NCBI GenBank assembly: GCA_009780135.1
Contig: WRAP01000001.1
Location: forward strand, 62,001-126,000
Direction: 5' to 3'
From: Bacillota bacterium
Lineage (GTDB): Bacteria > Bacillota > Clostridia > Christensenellales > Pumilibacteraceae
DNA length: 64,000 nucleotides
Below are positions 8,279-16,922 of this stretch, one piece after another. The notes under the pieces are model-generated. The model did no database searches. It was not told the origin of the DNA and worked only from the letters and a program-made list of their open reading frames with translations. The first letter of the stretch is position 1. Each line of letters begins with the position of its first letter. The translations under genes were made by a program, and so were the position numbers.

Positions 8279-8888
8279 ATCTAAGAAGCAAATTTATGTA
8301 GCTACAGGCAATCCTAATAAGGCTAAAAATTCGTTAGCTGTACTAAGCAAGATTTTTGATAATGTTAGTCATTATAGCTTGGAGCTGCCTGAAATTCAGA
8401 GTTTAGATTTAGAGGAAGTTGTAAGACATAAATTGCAATTTGCGTTAGGGGATTTTAAGATAGATAAGAACGGGAACGATAGGGATGAATCAGAAAACTC
8501 ATATTTAATAGTAGAGGATATTTCATTGGAATTTGAAGCGTTAGGGCGGTTGCCTGGCACATTTATAAAGTTTTTTTGTAGTGAGTTAGGATTAGATAAA
8601 ATGTGTAGGTTGTTAGATGGGCTTGAAGGATTAGGTAGAAAAGCTAAAGTTAAATGTGTGATTGGATTAGCTAAAATTGGTGAGAAGAATATGGAGAACG
8701 CTAAGTTTTTTAGTAGCGAATTAAATGGAGAGATTTCAAATGAGCCCAAGGGCAATGGTGGTTTTGGTTTTGATAAAATTTTTATTCCCGAGGGTTATAA
8801 CAACAAAACCGCAGGCGAATTAAATGGCATCGAATACAGCCGATATTTTGCGGAAATTAGAAAATATGAGAATTTAATGAAAAATTAG
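8265..8888 (+). CDS. Ham1/RdgB-family nucleoside-triphosphate pyrophosphatase
   Basis: Family signatures: VATGNPNKAKNS at the N-terminus (phosphate-binding), YLIVEDISLEFEALGRLPGTFIK in the middle (here quoted in part: IVEDISLEF), and GNGGFGFDKIFIPEG near the C-terminus. These enzymes hydrolyse ITP, XTP and dITP to monophosphates and keep deaminated purines out of nucleic acids. VEDISLEF and LPGTFIK look closer to the eukaryote/archaeal ITPA branch than to typical RdgB. I start at ATG 8265 rather than 8247. There is no SD, and the ATG is 6 nt after a TATAAT, so the mRNA may be leaderless. Confidence 0.8.
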   Translation: MASFLSKKQIYVATGNPNKAKNSLAVLSKIFDNVSHYSLELPEIQSLDLEEVVRHKLQFALGDFKIDKNGNDRDESENSYLIVEDISLEFEALGRLPGTFIKFFCSELGLDKMCRLLDGLEGLGRKAKVKCVIGLAKIGEKNMENAKFFSSELNGEISNEPKGNGGFGFDKIFIPEGYNNKTAGELNGIEYSRYFAEIRKYENLMKN

Positions 8889-8981
8889 AAATGATACAAA
8901 AGAAAAGTTGTTGTGCTTATTGCCTCCATAATAATTCAATTATTTAACTTGCATAGGTCATTAGTTTCTCATTCCTTATTG

Positions 8982-9012
8982 AAATAGATTTTTTGTATCA
9001 AAAAATCTATTT
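8982..9012. repeat. AT-rich perfect inverted repeat upstream of alr
   Basis: AAATAGATTTTTT, 5-nt loop, AAAAAATCTATTT: a 13-bp perfect stem 18 bp before the alr start codon. There is no T-tract after it, so it may be an operator or upstream promoter element rather than a terminator. Confidence 0.5.
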
Positions 9013-9030
9013 GTCGCATATATAGTCTAG

Positions 9031-10101
9031 ATGTCCTTAATTGCTAAAATTGATTGTGATAGATTTATTAGTAATATTAAAGCAATCAAGAGTAAGGTTA
9101 GGACAAACATTATTGCAGTAGTTAAAGCTGACGCTTACGGACACGGGGCAAGTGTGTTAGCTCCTGTAGCTGAGCCGTTTATAGATGGTTTTGCTGTTAT
9201 AGATAGGCGAGAAGCGACGGCTTTAGTAAAGGAAGGAATAACAAAACCAATTCATATACTATCTCCGTGCGAAAGAGTTGAGGGCAATTTTTGGACAGAA
9301 AATATGATTCCGACAATTTGTTGCCTTAGAGATATAGAGCAGTTGCGAAAATTAAAGCCATTATCAAGACTAGTAAATTTAGAAATAAACACAGGAATGA
9401 ATCGCCTTGGAGTAGCACCTAGCGAAGTACAACAAGCATACGAGAGGATTTTATTAGCGGATTTTAAGTTACACTCGGTGTTTTCTCATTTATATAACGC
9501 AGTAGATGTTAAGAGTAGCTTTGAGCAATTAGCGATTTTTCACTCATCAACGGCAAATTTACCTAAGAATATTCAAAAACATATATCTGCAACAGCTAGC
9601 GTAAATTTGCCAGAACAGTTTTACTTAAATGCAATTCGTCCAGGTCTTGGGCTTTACGGCTATGGAGCAAGTGATATTGTAAAGCCGATTATGACGGTTA
9701 CTGCTCCTATTATTAAGATTTTTTCAGTTAAAAAAGGTGAGCATATTTCGTACGGCAATTTTACAGCGGATAAAGATGTGCTGATTGCATCCATTAGAGC
9801 AGGTTATGCTGACGGTATTAGACGAAAAGAAAATCCATTATCTACTAATCGAAAAGTAAAAGTAAACGGGGTACTTTGTCCTATAGTTGGTCAAGTTTGT
9901 ATGGATATTACTATGGTGGATATAACAGGGGTAAAGGCTAGTTACAGTACACCTGTTGTTATTATGGGCGAGGGTTTAAGTGCTGAGGATGTGGCTAGAC
10001 AAGTGGGTACAAATAGTTATGAGGTTTTAACGAGCTTTAAGGGACGAGTGGTTAGAGAGTATGTATACAATGCACACTGCACAAAAATCAATGTACAATG
10101 A
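9031..10101 (+). CDS. alr: Alanine racemase
   Basis: A PLP-dependent enzyme converting L- to D-alanine for peptidoglycan. VVKADAYGHG carries the PLP lysine, and IRAGYADGI the catalytic tyrosine of the second half. At 356 residues it is slightly shorter than most family members but complete in both domains. The N-terminus (AKIDCDRFISNIKAIK) matches the family start, confirming ATG 9031. No SD precedes it; CATATATAG lies just upstream, so the transcript may start at or near the ATG. It overlaps the next gene by 4 nt (ATGA). Confidence 0.93.
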   Translation: MSLIAKIDCDRFISNIKAIKSKVRTNIIAVVKADAYGHGASVLAPVAEPFIDGFAVIDRREATALVKEGITKPIHILSPCERVEGNFWTENMIPTICCLRDIEQLRKLKPLSRLVNLEINTGMNRLGVAPSEVQQAYERILLADFKLHSVFSHLYNAVDVKSSFEQLAIFHSSTANLPKNIQKHISATASVNLPEQFYLNAIRPGLGLYGYGASDIVKPIMTVTAPIIKIFSVKKGEHISYGNFTADKDVLIASIRAGYADGIRRKENPLSTNRKVKVNGVLCPIVGQVCMDITMVDITGVKASYSTPVVIMGEGLSAEDVARQVGTNSYEVLTSFKGRVVREYVYNAHCTKINVQ

Positions 10102-10613
10102 AAGACTTATTAAGGCAAAAACTAAAAGCAATACGGCAAGATATAATGGACAGGCAGTCTAAAGAGGATGCGATTTTTAGACGATTGTTTTTATTATTGA
10201 AAGAATTTGATGTAGATAAAACAATTTTTATTTATCAATCTTTTGATAGTGAAGTGGAAACAAGGCGAATTATCAACGAACTGAAAAAACTTAACTATAA
10301 AATCCTTATCCCCAAAGTCGATAATAATTTTATTATGAGTGCTGTTGATTTGGTAACGGGTGAGATTTTTATCAAAACACCTTCAATCACAATAACTCCG
10401 CTACTTGGCTTTAACAAAGATTTACATAGAATTGGTTTTGGTAAAGGTTGTTACGACAATTATTTCAAAAATCATTCGCATACAATAAAAATAGGAATAG
10501 CATTCGATGAACAACTTTGCAATTTTTCGCCTCAATCTCATGATGTTGTACTTGACTATATTTTAACTCCTATGCTAGAATATTGTGGTGCGGATAATTG
10601 CAGGCAAATTTAA
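10098..10613 (+). CDS. 5-formyltetrahydrofolate cyclo-ligase (MTHFS family)
   Basis: Recognised by RIGFGKGCYDNYF (family pattern RxGxGxGYYDR) and an N-terminal RQKLKAIRQ segment. The enzyme converts 5-formyl-THF to 5,10-methenyl-THF with ATP. At 171 residues it is at the short end of the family. Translation is probably coupled to alr through the ATGA overlap, as there is no SD of its own. Confidence 0.85.
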   Translation: MKDLLRQKLKAIRQDIMDRQSKEDAIFRRLFLLLKEFDVDKTIFIYQSFDSEVETRRIINELKKLNYKILIPKVDNNFIMSAVDLVTGEIFIKTPSITITPLLGFNKDLHRIGFGKGCYDNYFKNHSHTIKIGIAFDEQLCNFSPQSHDVVLDYILTPMLEYCGADNCRQI

Positions 10614-11193
10614 GGGACGGAGTTTATTTAGCCCTAAAGGCACAAAAATTACTAGACCAACCACAGACAGAGTAAAAGAAACGCTGTTTAGTATTTTGTT
10701 TTCTAAGGATTTTTTTACTGGCAATTGTCAAAATCCTGTAGCATTAGACTTATTTTGTGGTAGCGGAGCATTAGGGATTGAAGCGTTAAGCAGGGGAGCA
10801 TCGGAAGCAGTTTTTGTAGATAGTAGTAGGAGCTCGGTAGCATTATGCAAAAAAAATTTAGGTGTTATTGATACAAAAGCAAAGGTTTTTTGCAGTGACT
10901 TTTCTAAAGCGTTAAAAGCGATAGCAACTAGCGAAAACAGCAAAAAATTCGATATTATATTTTTAGATCCTCCGTATAAAGAGGGCTTAGAGAGTAAGGC
11001 CATTGCTAAAATAATTGAACTAGAACTGCTTAACGAGGGCGGTATTATCGTAGTAGAACACGATGTTAAAAATGCTCTCGAGACAATTGTAGCTAATATA
11101 AACAACTTTAACGAGTATTTTGATGTAGATAGTAGGATAATAGGGGAAACTGTGTTGAGTTTTTTAACAATTTTTAATAAGGAGCAAAACTAA
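10585..11193 (+). CDS. rsmD: 16S rRNA (guanine966-N2)-methyltransferase RsmD
   Basis: N-terminus MVRIIAGKFKGR, the AdoMet motif ALDLFCGSGALGIEALSRGA and the N-methyltransferase motif LDPPY are diagnostic. The start is GTG (two adjacent GTG codons, 10585 and 10588) and lies 29 nt inside the preceding ORF, so translation is coupled. It is followed by coaD after one base, the rsmD-coaD order conserved across Bacillota. Confidence 0.93.
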   Translation: MVRIIAGKFKGRSLFSPKGTKITRPTTDRVKETLFSILFSKDFFTGNCQNPVALDLFCGSGALGIEALSRGASEAVFVDSSRSSVALCKKNLGVIDTKAKVFCSDFSKALKAIATSENSKKFDIIFLDPPYKEGLESKAIAKIIELELLNEGGIIVVEHDVKNALETIVANINNFNEYFDVDSRIIGETVLSFLTIFNKEQN

Positions 11194-11194
11194 T

Positions 11195-11674
11195 ATGAAA
11201 GCAATATATCCTGGAACTTTCGACCCATTTACTATAGGGCATTTGGAAGTGGTTAAAAAATCACTGAAACTGTTCGACAGTGTTGTTATCGGTGTAGCCC
11301 TAGACACAGGCAGACAAAATCAAGCACCGATAGAAAAAAGAATAGAAATAGTTAAAAGAAGCGTTGAGGGCTTGAAAAATGTTAACGTTGTTGCTTTTGA
11401 AGGACTACTAACCGATTTTCTAAAGAATCAAGGCACTTCGTATTTAGTTAGAGGTCTTAGAAATGAAAAGGATTTTTTAGCCGAACAACCGTTATCACAA
11501 ATTTATCACTCTCAAAATCAAAACATTAAACCCGTATACTTTATAACAAGCCCCCAATTTTCGCATATATCATCTAGCATGGTTAGAGAACTCCTAAGGC
11601 TAAACGGCGATATAAGTGAGTTTGTTGCGAATGAAGCGAAACCTTTAATACTAGCAACTTATTTTTCATTTTAA
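11195..11674 (+). CDS. coaD: Phosphopantetheine adenylyltransferase
   Basis: A nucleotidyltransferase with YPGTFDPFTIGHLEVV (the TxGH motif) and SSSMVRELLRLNGDISEFV at the C-terminus. It makes dephospho-CoA from 4'-phosphopantetheine and ATP. AAGGAG precedes the ATG. In Bacillus subtilis the same pair (ylbH-ylbI) is followed by ylbJ and the patatin-like ylbK; here a patatin remnant follows directly. Confidence 0.92.
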   Translation: MKAIYPGTFDPFTIGHLEVVKKSLKLFDSVVIGVALDTGRQNQAPIEKRIEIVKRSVEGLKNVNVVAFEGLLTDFLKNQGTSYLVRGLRNEKDFLAEQPLSQIYHSQNQNIKPVYFITSPQFSHISSSMVRELLRLNGDISEFVANEAKPLILATYFSF

Positions 11675-11686
11675 GAATATAATTTA

Positions 11687-12106
11687 TGAAAATGCAGAAG
11701 CAATTAGAGCAAGTATGAAGCAATACCTATTTTGATTAGACCTTTTGAAATACAAGAAGGTCAACGCTTTCTATACGGAGATTGCTAGAAAGGATTCCCG
11801 CTAATGCGTGTAGGGCATTAGGTGCCGATTTTGTAAATAAGCGTAGATGCTATGCCTAATCCAAAAGAAAATGTAAAGGTTTAAAATGTACTAAGTATGG
11901 TAAAACGCATACTCACAATATCAGAATGGATAGCTAATAGAGATAAAGTAAAAACTGAATGCGATTTTTTAATTACACCAAATCAAGGCAAGCACAATCT
12001 ACTAATCTATCGCAAAAACCACGAATCAATATAAGCAGGTTACATTGCAGGCAAAGAAGCTATTTCGAAAATTTTGGAGGTATTAGAAAAGATAACGCTT
12101 AAATAG
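11687..12106 (+). pseudogene. Decayed patatin-like phospholipase (YlbK/RssA type), C-terminal half
   Basis: No intact ORF exists, but conceptual translation across three frames gives consecutive pieces of one family: ENAEAIRASM, IPILIRPFEIQEGQRFLYGD, IPANACRALGADFV, VDAMPNPKENVK, then RDKVKTECDFLITPNQG, a stop, and AGYIAGKEAISKILE. These correspond in order to the patatin segments around the catalytic Asp-Gly and the C-terminal helices. Several frameshifts and in-frame stops separate them. The N-terminal half with the GxSxG nucleophile is gone. The position after rsmD-coaD agrees with ylbK synteny. This fills most of the 540-nt gap. Confidence 0.8.
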
Positions 12107-12213
12107 AGCATCTAATATAATTTTAATCTAATTCTAATTTGACTAAAAAGTGATTTTTGGTTAAAATTTATAGTATGAATTGAGTACACTTTCGCTTAAT
12201 TCTTTTGTAATGT

Positions 12214-12732
12214 TTACACAGCAATTAAATCTAATTCTTTTATTGCTTGTGCGATTGCTTCGGCAGTAGTATTTGCAAGTGAGTTTACCAGACCTAGTTT
12301 AACGCCGTATAGTAGCGAACTATCTCCCATAGGTGCAACTGTGGCAGTAATAGAAAAATCACCCACTTTAGGTAGATTTTTACCGGTTGCGGCTCCTGGG
12401 TAAATGCCATCAGCTATAATTCTGATTTTTCCAATATCTGTGACTTTTCCAAGTGAAGAATCAACGGCTAAAATGGTATGATGAGGGTGCTTTAGCTTTA
12501 TAAAAGCGACAGTTTCTAATATATTTAAGGCAGTAACAGGTCTAGATAGACTGCCGTATACAAAAGTGTTGATATTAAACCTTTCTAGCAATTTAGTGCC
12601 TACAAGCGGACCAAAGCAGTCACCAGTAACTCTGTCGGTTCCTATGCATAGCAAAATGGGGAGCTTATTTGCTCCCAATCCTAAAACCTCTTGTAACCGC
12701 ATTTTAATAGACACGGCAAGAAGTATGCTCAT
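12214..12732 (-). CDS. yyaC: YyaC-family spore protease-like protein (DUF1256)
   Basis: Matches the YyaC pattern: CIGTDRVTGDCFGPLVG, VYGSLSRPV, ILAVDSSLG and PKVGDFSITATV. YyaC is a GPR-like protein made during sporulation; its substrate is not well defined. The length (172) is normal once an N-terminal extension of about 10 residues is allowed for. It is divergent from cvpA, and no clear SD is seen. Confidence 0.88.
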   Translation of the reverse strand: MSILLAVSIKMRLQEVLGLGANKLPILLCIGTDRVTGDCFGPLVGTKLLERFNINTFVYGSLSRPVTALNILETVAFIKLKHPHHTILAVDSSLGKVTDIGKIRIIADGIYPGAATGKNLPKVGDFSITATVAPMGDSSLLYGVKLGLVNSLANTTAEAIAQAIKELDLIAV

Positions 12733-12866
12733 TTTTACAAAGGATTAAACCTCAAAAAACACTAAAATTTTTTTAAAATTGGTTTAATAAAATGTTTTTT
12801 GGTAAGGATATTTTTCATGACTTTTATTTATTCAAAAGAAAATAAAATAATACACAATAAAAAAAT

Positions 12867-13694
12867 ATGATAGTAGATATAATAATAATTGTAATAATCG
12901 TAGGAGGAATATTATTAGGCCTGTGGCAAGGTTGGATAAAATCTTTTATGGGATTATTAGGCTGGACGGCATCGTTTTTAATAACCTTCTTTTTAGCAGG
13001 AGTTGTAGCAGGTGCGTTAGTTCAAGTGGAAGGCATAGCCAATTTTTTATATAGCGAAGCAATTTTTGGAAATCTTGTAGAAGTTATTCCGCAATTTTTA
13101 ACTGAAACCGAAGGAATTGCAGGCTTATTACTCTTTCCATTTATGCAGTATCTTGAGTCTAGTTATGCTGTAACTAGCGGTGCGGTTAGTATGCACAACG
13201 CAACTATAGCGGTTTTAGTATTTGCGATTTTTACTTCGGTTATAGCTTTTATTATGTTTGCAATTGTAAGGACAATCTTAGCAATTGTTTCACATATTAT
13301 CAGAAAAGTTAGCAAAGCGTTATCAAGTAGAGAAACACCATCTATTGTTTCTAGACTAATTGGCGGAGCTGTAGGTGGAGTCAGGGGATTGATTTTTGTA
13401 CTCTCAGCATTTATTTTCTTTGGTTTTTTCTTTCCTATATTAGAGCCGCTTATTGATAATGTAGATAGCTCTATGATGGCTCGTCCGATGTTAGTTATCA
13501 GTTCTAATCGCATAACAAGTCGCATAGTAGGTAGTGGTGGTTTTGTAGGTGCAGACTTAGAAATTGTAATAGATTCTATTTTAAGTCACGATATAGTGCA
13601 AGATGGTTACAAAGATGGAACTCTAGAAGGGAGTGATAGCGAAACAAGTAATCGATCTATTGAAAATGATAGTTTTGAGAACGAAATCGAATAA
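12867..13694 (+). CDS. CvpA-family membrane protein
   Basis: Four predicted transmembrane segments (about 2-25, 28-55, 110-140 and 170-195) and the N-terminal pattern DIIIIVIIVGGILLGLWQGW plus a loop of small residues (GGAVGGVRGL) identify CvpA. The family is linked to colicin V export and envelope integrity in proteobacteria; its role in spore formers is unknown. A charged C-terminal tail of about 70 residues follows. No SD is present before the ATG. Confidence 0.75.
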   Translation: MIVDIIIIVIIVGGILLGLWQGWIKSFMGLLGWTASFLITFFLAGVVAGALVQVEGIANFLYSEAIFGNLVEVIPQFLTETEGIAGLLLFPFMQYLESSYAVTSGAVSMHNATIAVLVFAIFTSVIAFIMFAIVRTILAIVSHIIRKVSKALSSRETPSIVSRLIGGAVGGVRGLIFVLSAFIFFGFFFPILEPLIDNVDSSMMARPMLVISSNRITSRIVGSGGFVGADLEIVIDSILSHDIVQDGYKDGTLEGSDSETSNRSIENDSFENEIE

Positions 13695-13726
13695 TTAAAG
13701 TGATTTGTTTGCCTAAGCAAAATATA

Positions 13727-13761
13727 AAAGCGTAGCTATATTTATATATAGCTACGCTTTT
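13727..13761. terminator. Bidirectional intrinsic terminator
   Basis: AAAAGCGTAGCTATA and TATAGCTACGCTTTT form a 15-bp stem with A and T tracts on both sides, between the converging cvpA and zinc-ribbon membrane protein genes. Confidence 0.85.
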
Positions 13762-13789
13762 AATGTGTTTTGTAGAGTTATTAATTATA

Positions 13790-14425
13790 TTAAAAGAAAT
13801 AGGACATATGATTCCAGTTTGGGTTAGAGTTTGATTCTAAGATAACAACAATTAAGATAATAGCAACTATTGCTAAAATAATTAATCCGATTATAGAAAG
13901 TCCTATAATATTTAATATACGAGCTGTTTTTATTTTATTCTCTCCATCGGGACTAGAGTTAGCACCAGATGCCATAACAATGGCAATGATGCCTAAAATA
14001 AAACTAATCCAAATTCCTAAACCAAAGATAATGTTTATAACACCCAAAACAATTTGCATTGTTGTTTTTATAGGTTCTTTAGTTTGGTTGTTGTATGCAT
14101 TGCTATGGCTATAGTATTGTGGATTGTGATGATTATACAGATACGGCGGGGGAGTATTTGCTTGAGGTGTGTAATATGGTTGAAAATAGTTTGGAGGAGG
14201 TGGGAAAGTTGTAGACAGCTGATGTTGCGAATCTGATTGCTGAGGCGGTATTTTTGGTCTACTCGTTACGTTATTATTTGTAGGATTATCTAAATTACCA
14301 TTATCACTAGATGTTGGTGGTGGGGGAAAATAGTTGGATTGCAACGAAAGATTTGATCCGCATTGCCAGCAATAAGCATTATTTCCCATTTTTATAGCTC
14401 CACAATGAGAACAAGTATTTTGCAT
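13790..14425 (-). CDS. Zinc-ribbon, proline-rich, dispanin/DUF4190-like membrane protein
   Basis: Residues 1-25 form a zinc ribbon (CSHCG and CWQCG). About 85 residues of Pro/Asn/Gln-rich linker follow, then two hydrophobic helices (about 125-150 and 170-198) separated by a short loop containing ENKIKTARILNIIG. The helix pair with a conserved basic/Ala loop resembles CD225/dispanin and DUF4190 proteins. AGGAGG lies before the ATG. It is 65 bp downstream of the PadR-like gene on the same strand and could be its co-transcribed partner. A second protein of the same type is encoded at 35950-36348. Confidence 0.65.
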   Translation of the reverse strand: MQNTCSHCGAIKMGNNAYCWQCGSNLSLQSNYFPPPPTSSDNGNLDNPTNNNVTSRPKIPPQQSDSQHQLSTTFPPPPNYFQPYYTPQANTPPPYLYNHHNPQYYSHSNAYNNQTKEPIKTTMQIVLGVINIIFGLGIWISFILGIIAIVMASGANSSPDGENKIKTARILNIIGLSIIGLIILAIVAIILIVVILESNSNPNWNHMSYFF

Positions 14426-14490
14426 AAGTTTCCTCCTCTTACATGTATTTTTTGCAAATTATTATTCAATAATAATGACTAAGTGCTAAA

Positions 14491-16485
14491 CTAAACCGCA
14501 TACCTACCACTTTTAAATAAGGCATAAAAGACTATTGAGCTTATCGGGAATGTTAGCGACATAAGTGCTGGCAGTAATAAAGTTACAAAGTGGTCTAGGG
14601 CATTATTCATAGTTGGCATCATGCCAAAGTAAACATTTATAAGATATGTTATTATTAAAAATAGTACAACTAAAGCAAAACGGAATAACAGTGCATTTCT
14701 AAAACTGTATTGTATTCGTTTTTGTTTATCAATTTCTATAAACGCATTTACAAAAGCAACTATAGGAAGTATTGCCGTTAGTACAATAAATATAACATAA
14801 ACAAAAGCATTAAGCCCCTCCCAATTGCTAGGACGACCTGCCTCTATAGCAAAGTTCTCTAACAAAAACACAATGCCAATAACAGCAAACATTATGCCAA
14901 ACATTATCATAAAATGCACAAGTTTTAGGCGGTTAGAATAATAATAGAAGTTTTCATCTTTTTCTGTCCTTACATTATGCGAATAAGTACGGATAATAAT
15001 ATCGTCATCCAACTCTCTAGAAACTACAACGCTGGCATTATCAACTGTGGCCAAACTAGTGGAGTTGGTTATAGTAGGCAGTGTATCTTGTTGAGTTGCA
15101 ATAAGTTTTTCAGGATAGCTTACTCCGTAAAACTCGTATTCTAGTTGGCGTTTTGTATCTAAAATATCTTGGCTGGGCGGAATAACAGCGGGTTCTGCAA
15201 GCTCTCCGTGCGGTACTTCTTCTAATGTTGTCGTTTGGTTAGCTACAAGCCTAGATAAAATTGCTTGATAATTACGCTCTAAATCGGTTTCGCCTTCGCT
15301 TGAATTATATACACGGGTAGAATAGCTTAAAAAATTGTCGTCTTTTTGTTCTGCTCTATTGTCATCGTTAGAAGTGTTTTTAAGCTCTTCCACTTGTGTT
15401 TCTTCTACTTTTTCTAAGCCTAATGGGTCGGGACGGTAATCCATAAAACCAGTAAATTTAGGTTCTTCATCCTCGCCGAATAATGCTTTTTTTGCTAGTT
15501 CTTTAGCTTTAATATCTTCTTCTGATTCTACAATTTCAAATAAATGGTCGTTATTTTGTTCGCTATCTATTAAATTATCGAACGGATGTTGTGGAGGTTG
15601 AGTTGCTTCTTGAGATGACAGCGAAAAATCGTTGCTAAAAAAACTATTGTAGTAGTCACTGTTTACTGCTTGATTAACTCCTTGAAGAGCTTTAGGTTCT
15701 ACAATAGGTTTAGCCTCGTAATTGTTCTCTGTAGCGTTTTCGCTAAAACTAGCATCAATGCCTATAGCTAAGCGAATATCGTCTAATAAAGCTCCAGCAT
15801 CTAAATATTCGTCTGCAATTGCTTCAAATTCATTCGCTGTTGTTGATTCTGTTGTTTCGATAGTAGCTTGTTCGTTAGGAAAATCTTCTTCAAAATTGTC
15901 TTTTTGAATTTCGTAAAGTAAATTTTCTTCTTCTACGAAAAAATCCTCATCGTTTTCTTCATAAGCATCCGATTTTAATTTATTTATTTGCTCTTCTTCA
16001 AAAATTTCTTCAATTATTTCCTCTGCCTCTATATTCTCAACTTCAATATCAATATCGTTTTTAGATATAGCTGTTTCGACCTCTCCCACAACAGTAGTGG
16101 TTTTATATACTTCGTCCTCACTTAATCTCGAAAAATCAAATTCTTTATCAGAAATCAGCTTATCTATAACAGTTCTAGAATACTCCCATTCACTTTGATG
16201 ATTAGCAAAAACCTCTCTGCCTATATCGGTTAGAGTATAATATTTGCGTCTACCACCAATACCGCCCATTGCTTTAGCACCCATATAGGAGCGAATTTGA
16301 CCTTGTTCTTCTAGGCGTTTTAGGCAACTATAAAGCGTGGCCTGCTTTAGCACATACTGACCGCTAGACTTTTGTTCTACTTCCGCTATGATGTCTTTAC
16401 CATATCTATCGCCCTCGTATAGAGCTTTTAGAATAATAGTATCAATATTACCACGAACTAAATCGCTTTTTATAGTTTTTTTCAT
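14491..16485 (-). CDS. Membrane-anchored PadR-family transcriptional regulator
   Basis: Residues 1-110 are a PadR winged helix (LVRGNIDTIILKALYEGDRYG, then LKQATLYSCLKRLEEQG and GGRRKYYTLTDIG). About 400 residues of acidic, low-complexity sequence follow (runs such as EAEEIIEEIFEEEQ). The last 140 residues contain four transmembrane helices (about 529-552, 566-588, 606-626, 638-658). Ordinary PadR proteins are 100-200 residues and soluble; this one is 664. The membrane part could sense envelope or lipid state (inference). The gene has a perfect consensus promoter and a PadR-type operator at the predicted start of transcription, implying autoregulation. No SD is visible before the ATG. Confidence 0.75.
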   Translation of the reverse strand: MKKTIKSDLVRGNIDTIILKALYEGDRYGKDIIAEVEQKSSGQYVLKQATLYSCLKRLEEQGQIRSYMGAKAMGGIGGRRKYYTLTDIGREVFANHQSEWEYSRTVIDKLISDKEFDFSRLSEDEVYKTTTVVGEVETAISKNDIDIEVENIEAEEIIEEIFEEEQINKLKSDAYEENDEDFFVEEENLLYEIQKDNFEEDFPNEQATIETTESTTANEFEAIADEYLDAGALLDDIRLAIGIDASFSENATENNYEAKPIVEPKALQGVNQAVNSDYYNSFFSNDFSLSSQEATQPPQHPFDNLIDSEQNNDHLFEIVESEEDIKAKELAKKALFGEDEEPKFTGFMDYRPDPLGLEKVEETQVEELKNTSNDDNRAEQKDDNFLSYSTRVYNSSEGETDLERNYQAILSRLVANQTTTLEEVPHGELAEPAVIPPSQDILDTKRQLEYEFYGVSYPEKLIATQQDTLPTITNSTSLATVDNASVVVSRELDDDIIIRTYSHNVRTEKDENFYYYSNRLKLVHFMIMFGIMFAVIGIVFLLENFAIEAGRPSNWEGLNAFVYVIFIVLTAILPIVAFVNAFIEIDKQKRIQYSFRNALLFRFALVVLFLIITYLINVYFGMMPTMNNALDHFVTLLLPALMSLTFPISSIVFYALFKSGRYAV

Positions 16486-16608
16486 AGAATTTTTTATGCC
16501 ATATAAAATTGATATTTACTATGGTTACAATAAATTCACTAAAGCGAATTTATTGTCGAAATACAGCAAATTTCCTGTCGAAAGAAGTGGAAAAAGCTCT
16601 TAAAATAA

Positions 16609-16624
16609 ATGTATGCCTACACAT
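16609..16624. promoter_or_regulatory. PadR-type operator ATGT-N8-ACAT
   Basis: ATGT (16609-16612), 8 bp, ACAT (16621-16624) is the known PadR half-site arrangement. It also holds the dyad GTATG-N6-CATAC. It lies just downstream of the predicted start of the PadR gene (about 16626), where a bound dimer would block initiation. Confidence 0.7.
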
Positions 16625-16632
16625 ACCCCTAC

Positions 16633-16661
16633 ATTATACAGTTTAAACTTATATTTGTCAA
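16633..16661 (-). promoter_or_regulatory. Consensus sigma-A promoter of the PadR-like gene
   Basis: On the minus strand, TTGACA (16661-16656), 17 bp, TATAAT (16638-16633): a perfect consensus. The predicted leader is about 140 nt. Confidence 0.85.
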
Positions 16662-16707
16662 ACTCTTATAATTAAGATTTTTAATAACTTTTTAGTACTA
16701 ATTTTGC

Positions 16708-16736
16708 TTGACCAATTTTCTTAAATATTATACACT
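16708..16736 (+). promoter_or_regulatory. Probable promoter of tRNA-Arg
   Basis: TTGACC (16708-16713), 17 bp, TACACT (16731-16736), placing the start about 6 nt before the mature tRNA end. Confidence 0.55.
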
Positions 16737-16748
16737 ATAAAAGACTAC

Positions 16749-16823
16749 GCCTTCGTAGTTAAATGGATATAACAGCCCCCTCCTAAGGGGCCGTTACAGG
16801 TTCGATTCCTGTCGAGGGTACCA
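16749..16823 (+). tRNA. tRNA-Arg (anticodon CCT)
   Basis: A complete cloverleaf: acceptor GCCTTCG/CGAGGGT, D stem GTTA/TAAC, anticodon stem GCCCC/GGGGC with loop CTCCTAA (anticodon CCT, reading AGG), T stem ACAGG/CCTGT with loop TTCGATT. The CCA end is encoded. Confidence 0.95.
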
Positions 16824-16922
16824 CTAGGGAAAGTGGTTGCTTTAGTTAAAAAGATTCTTTTTATTTTAAAGTTATTGTTCAAAAAAATCGTAGTAAAAAT
16901 TCTAGGAGATATAGGTTAAAAT

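Noticed and set aside
11881-12106. Short independent gene in the coaD-yyaC gap
   Set aside because: The open stretches are pieces of one patatin-like gene in different frames with stops between them.
13163-13525. 120-aa minus-strand ORF inside cvpA
   Set aside because: It is a shadow of the hydrophobic CvpA frame without SD or homology.
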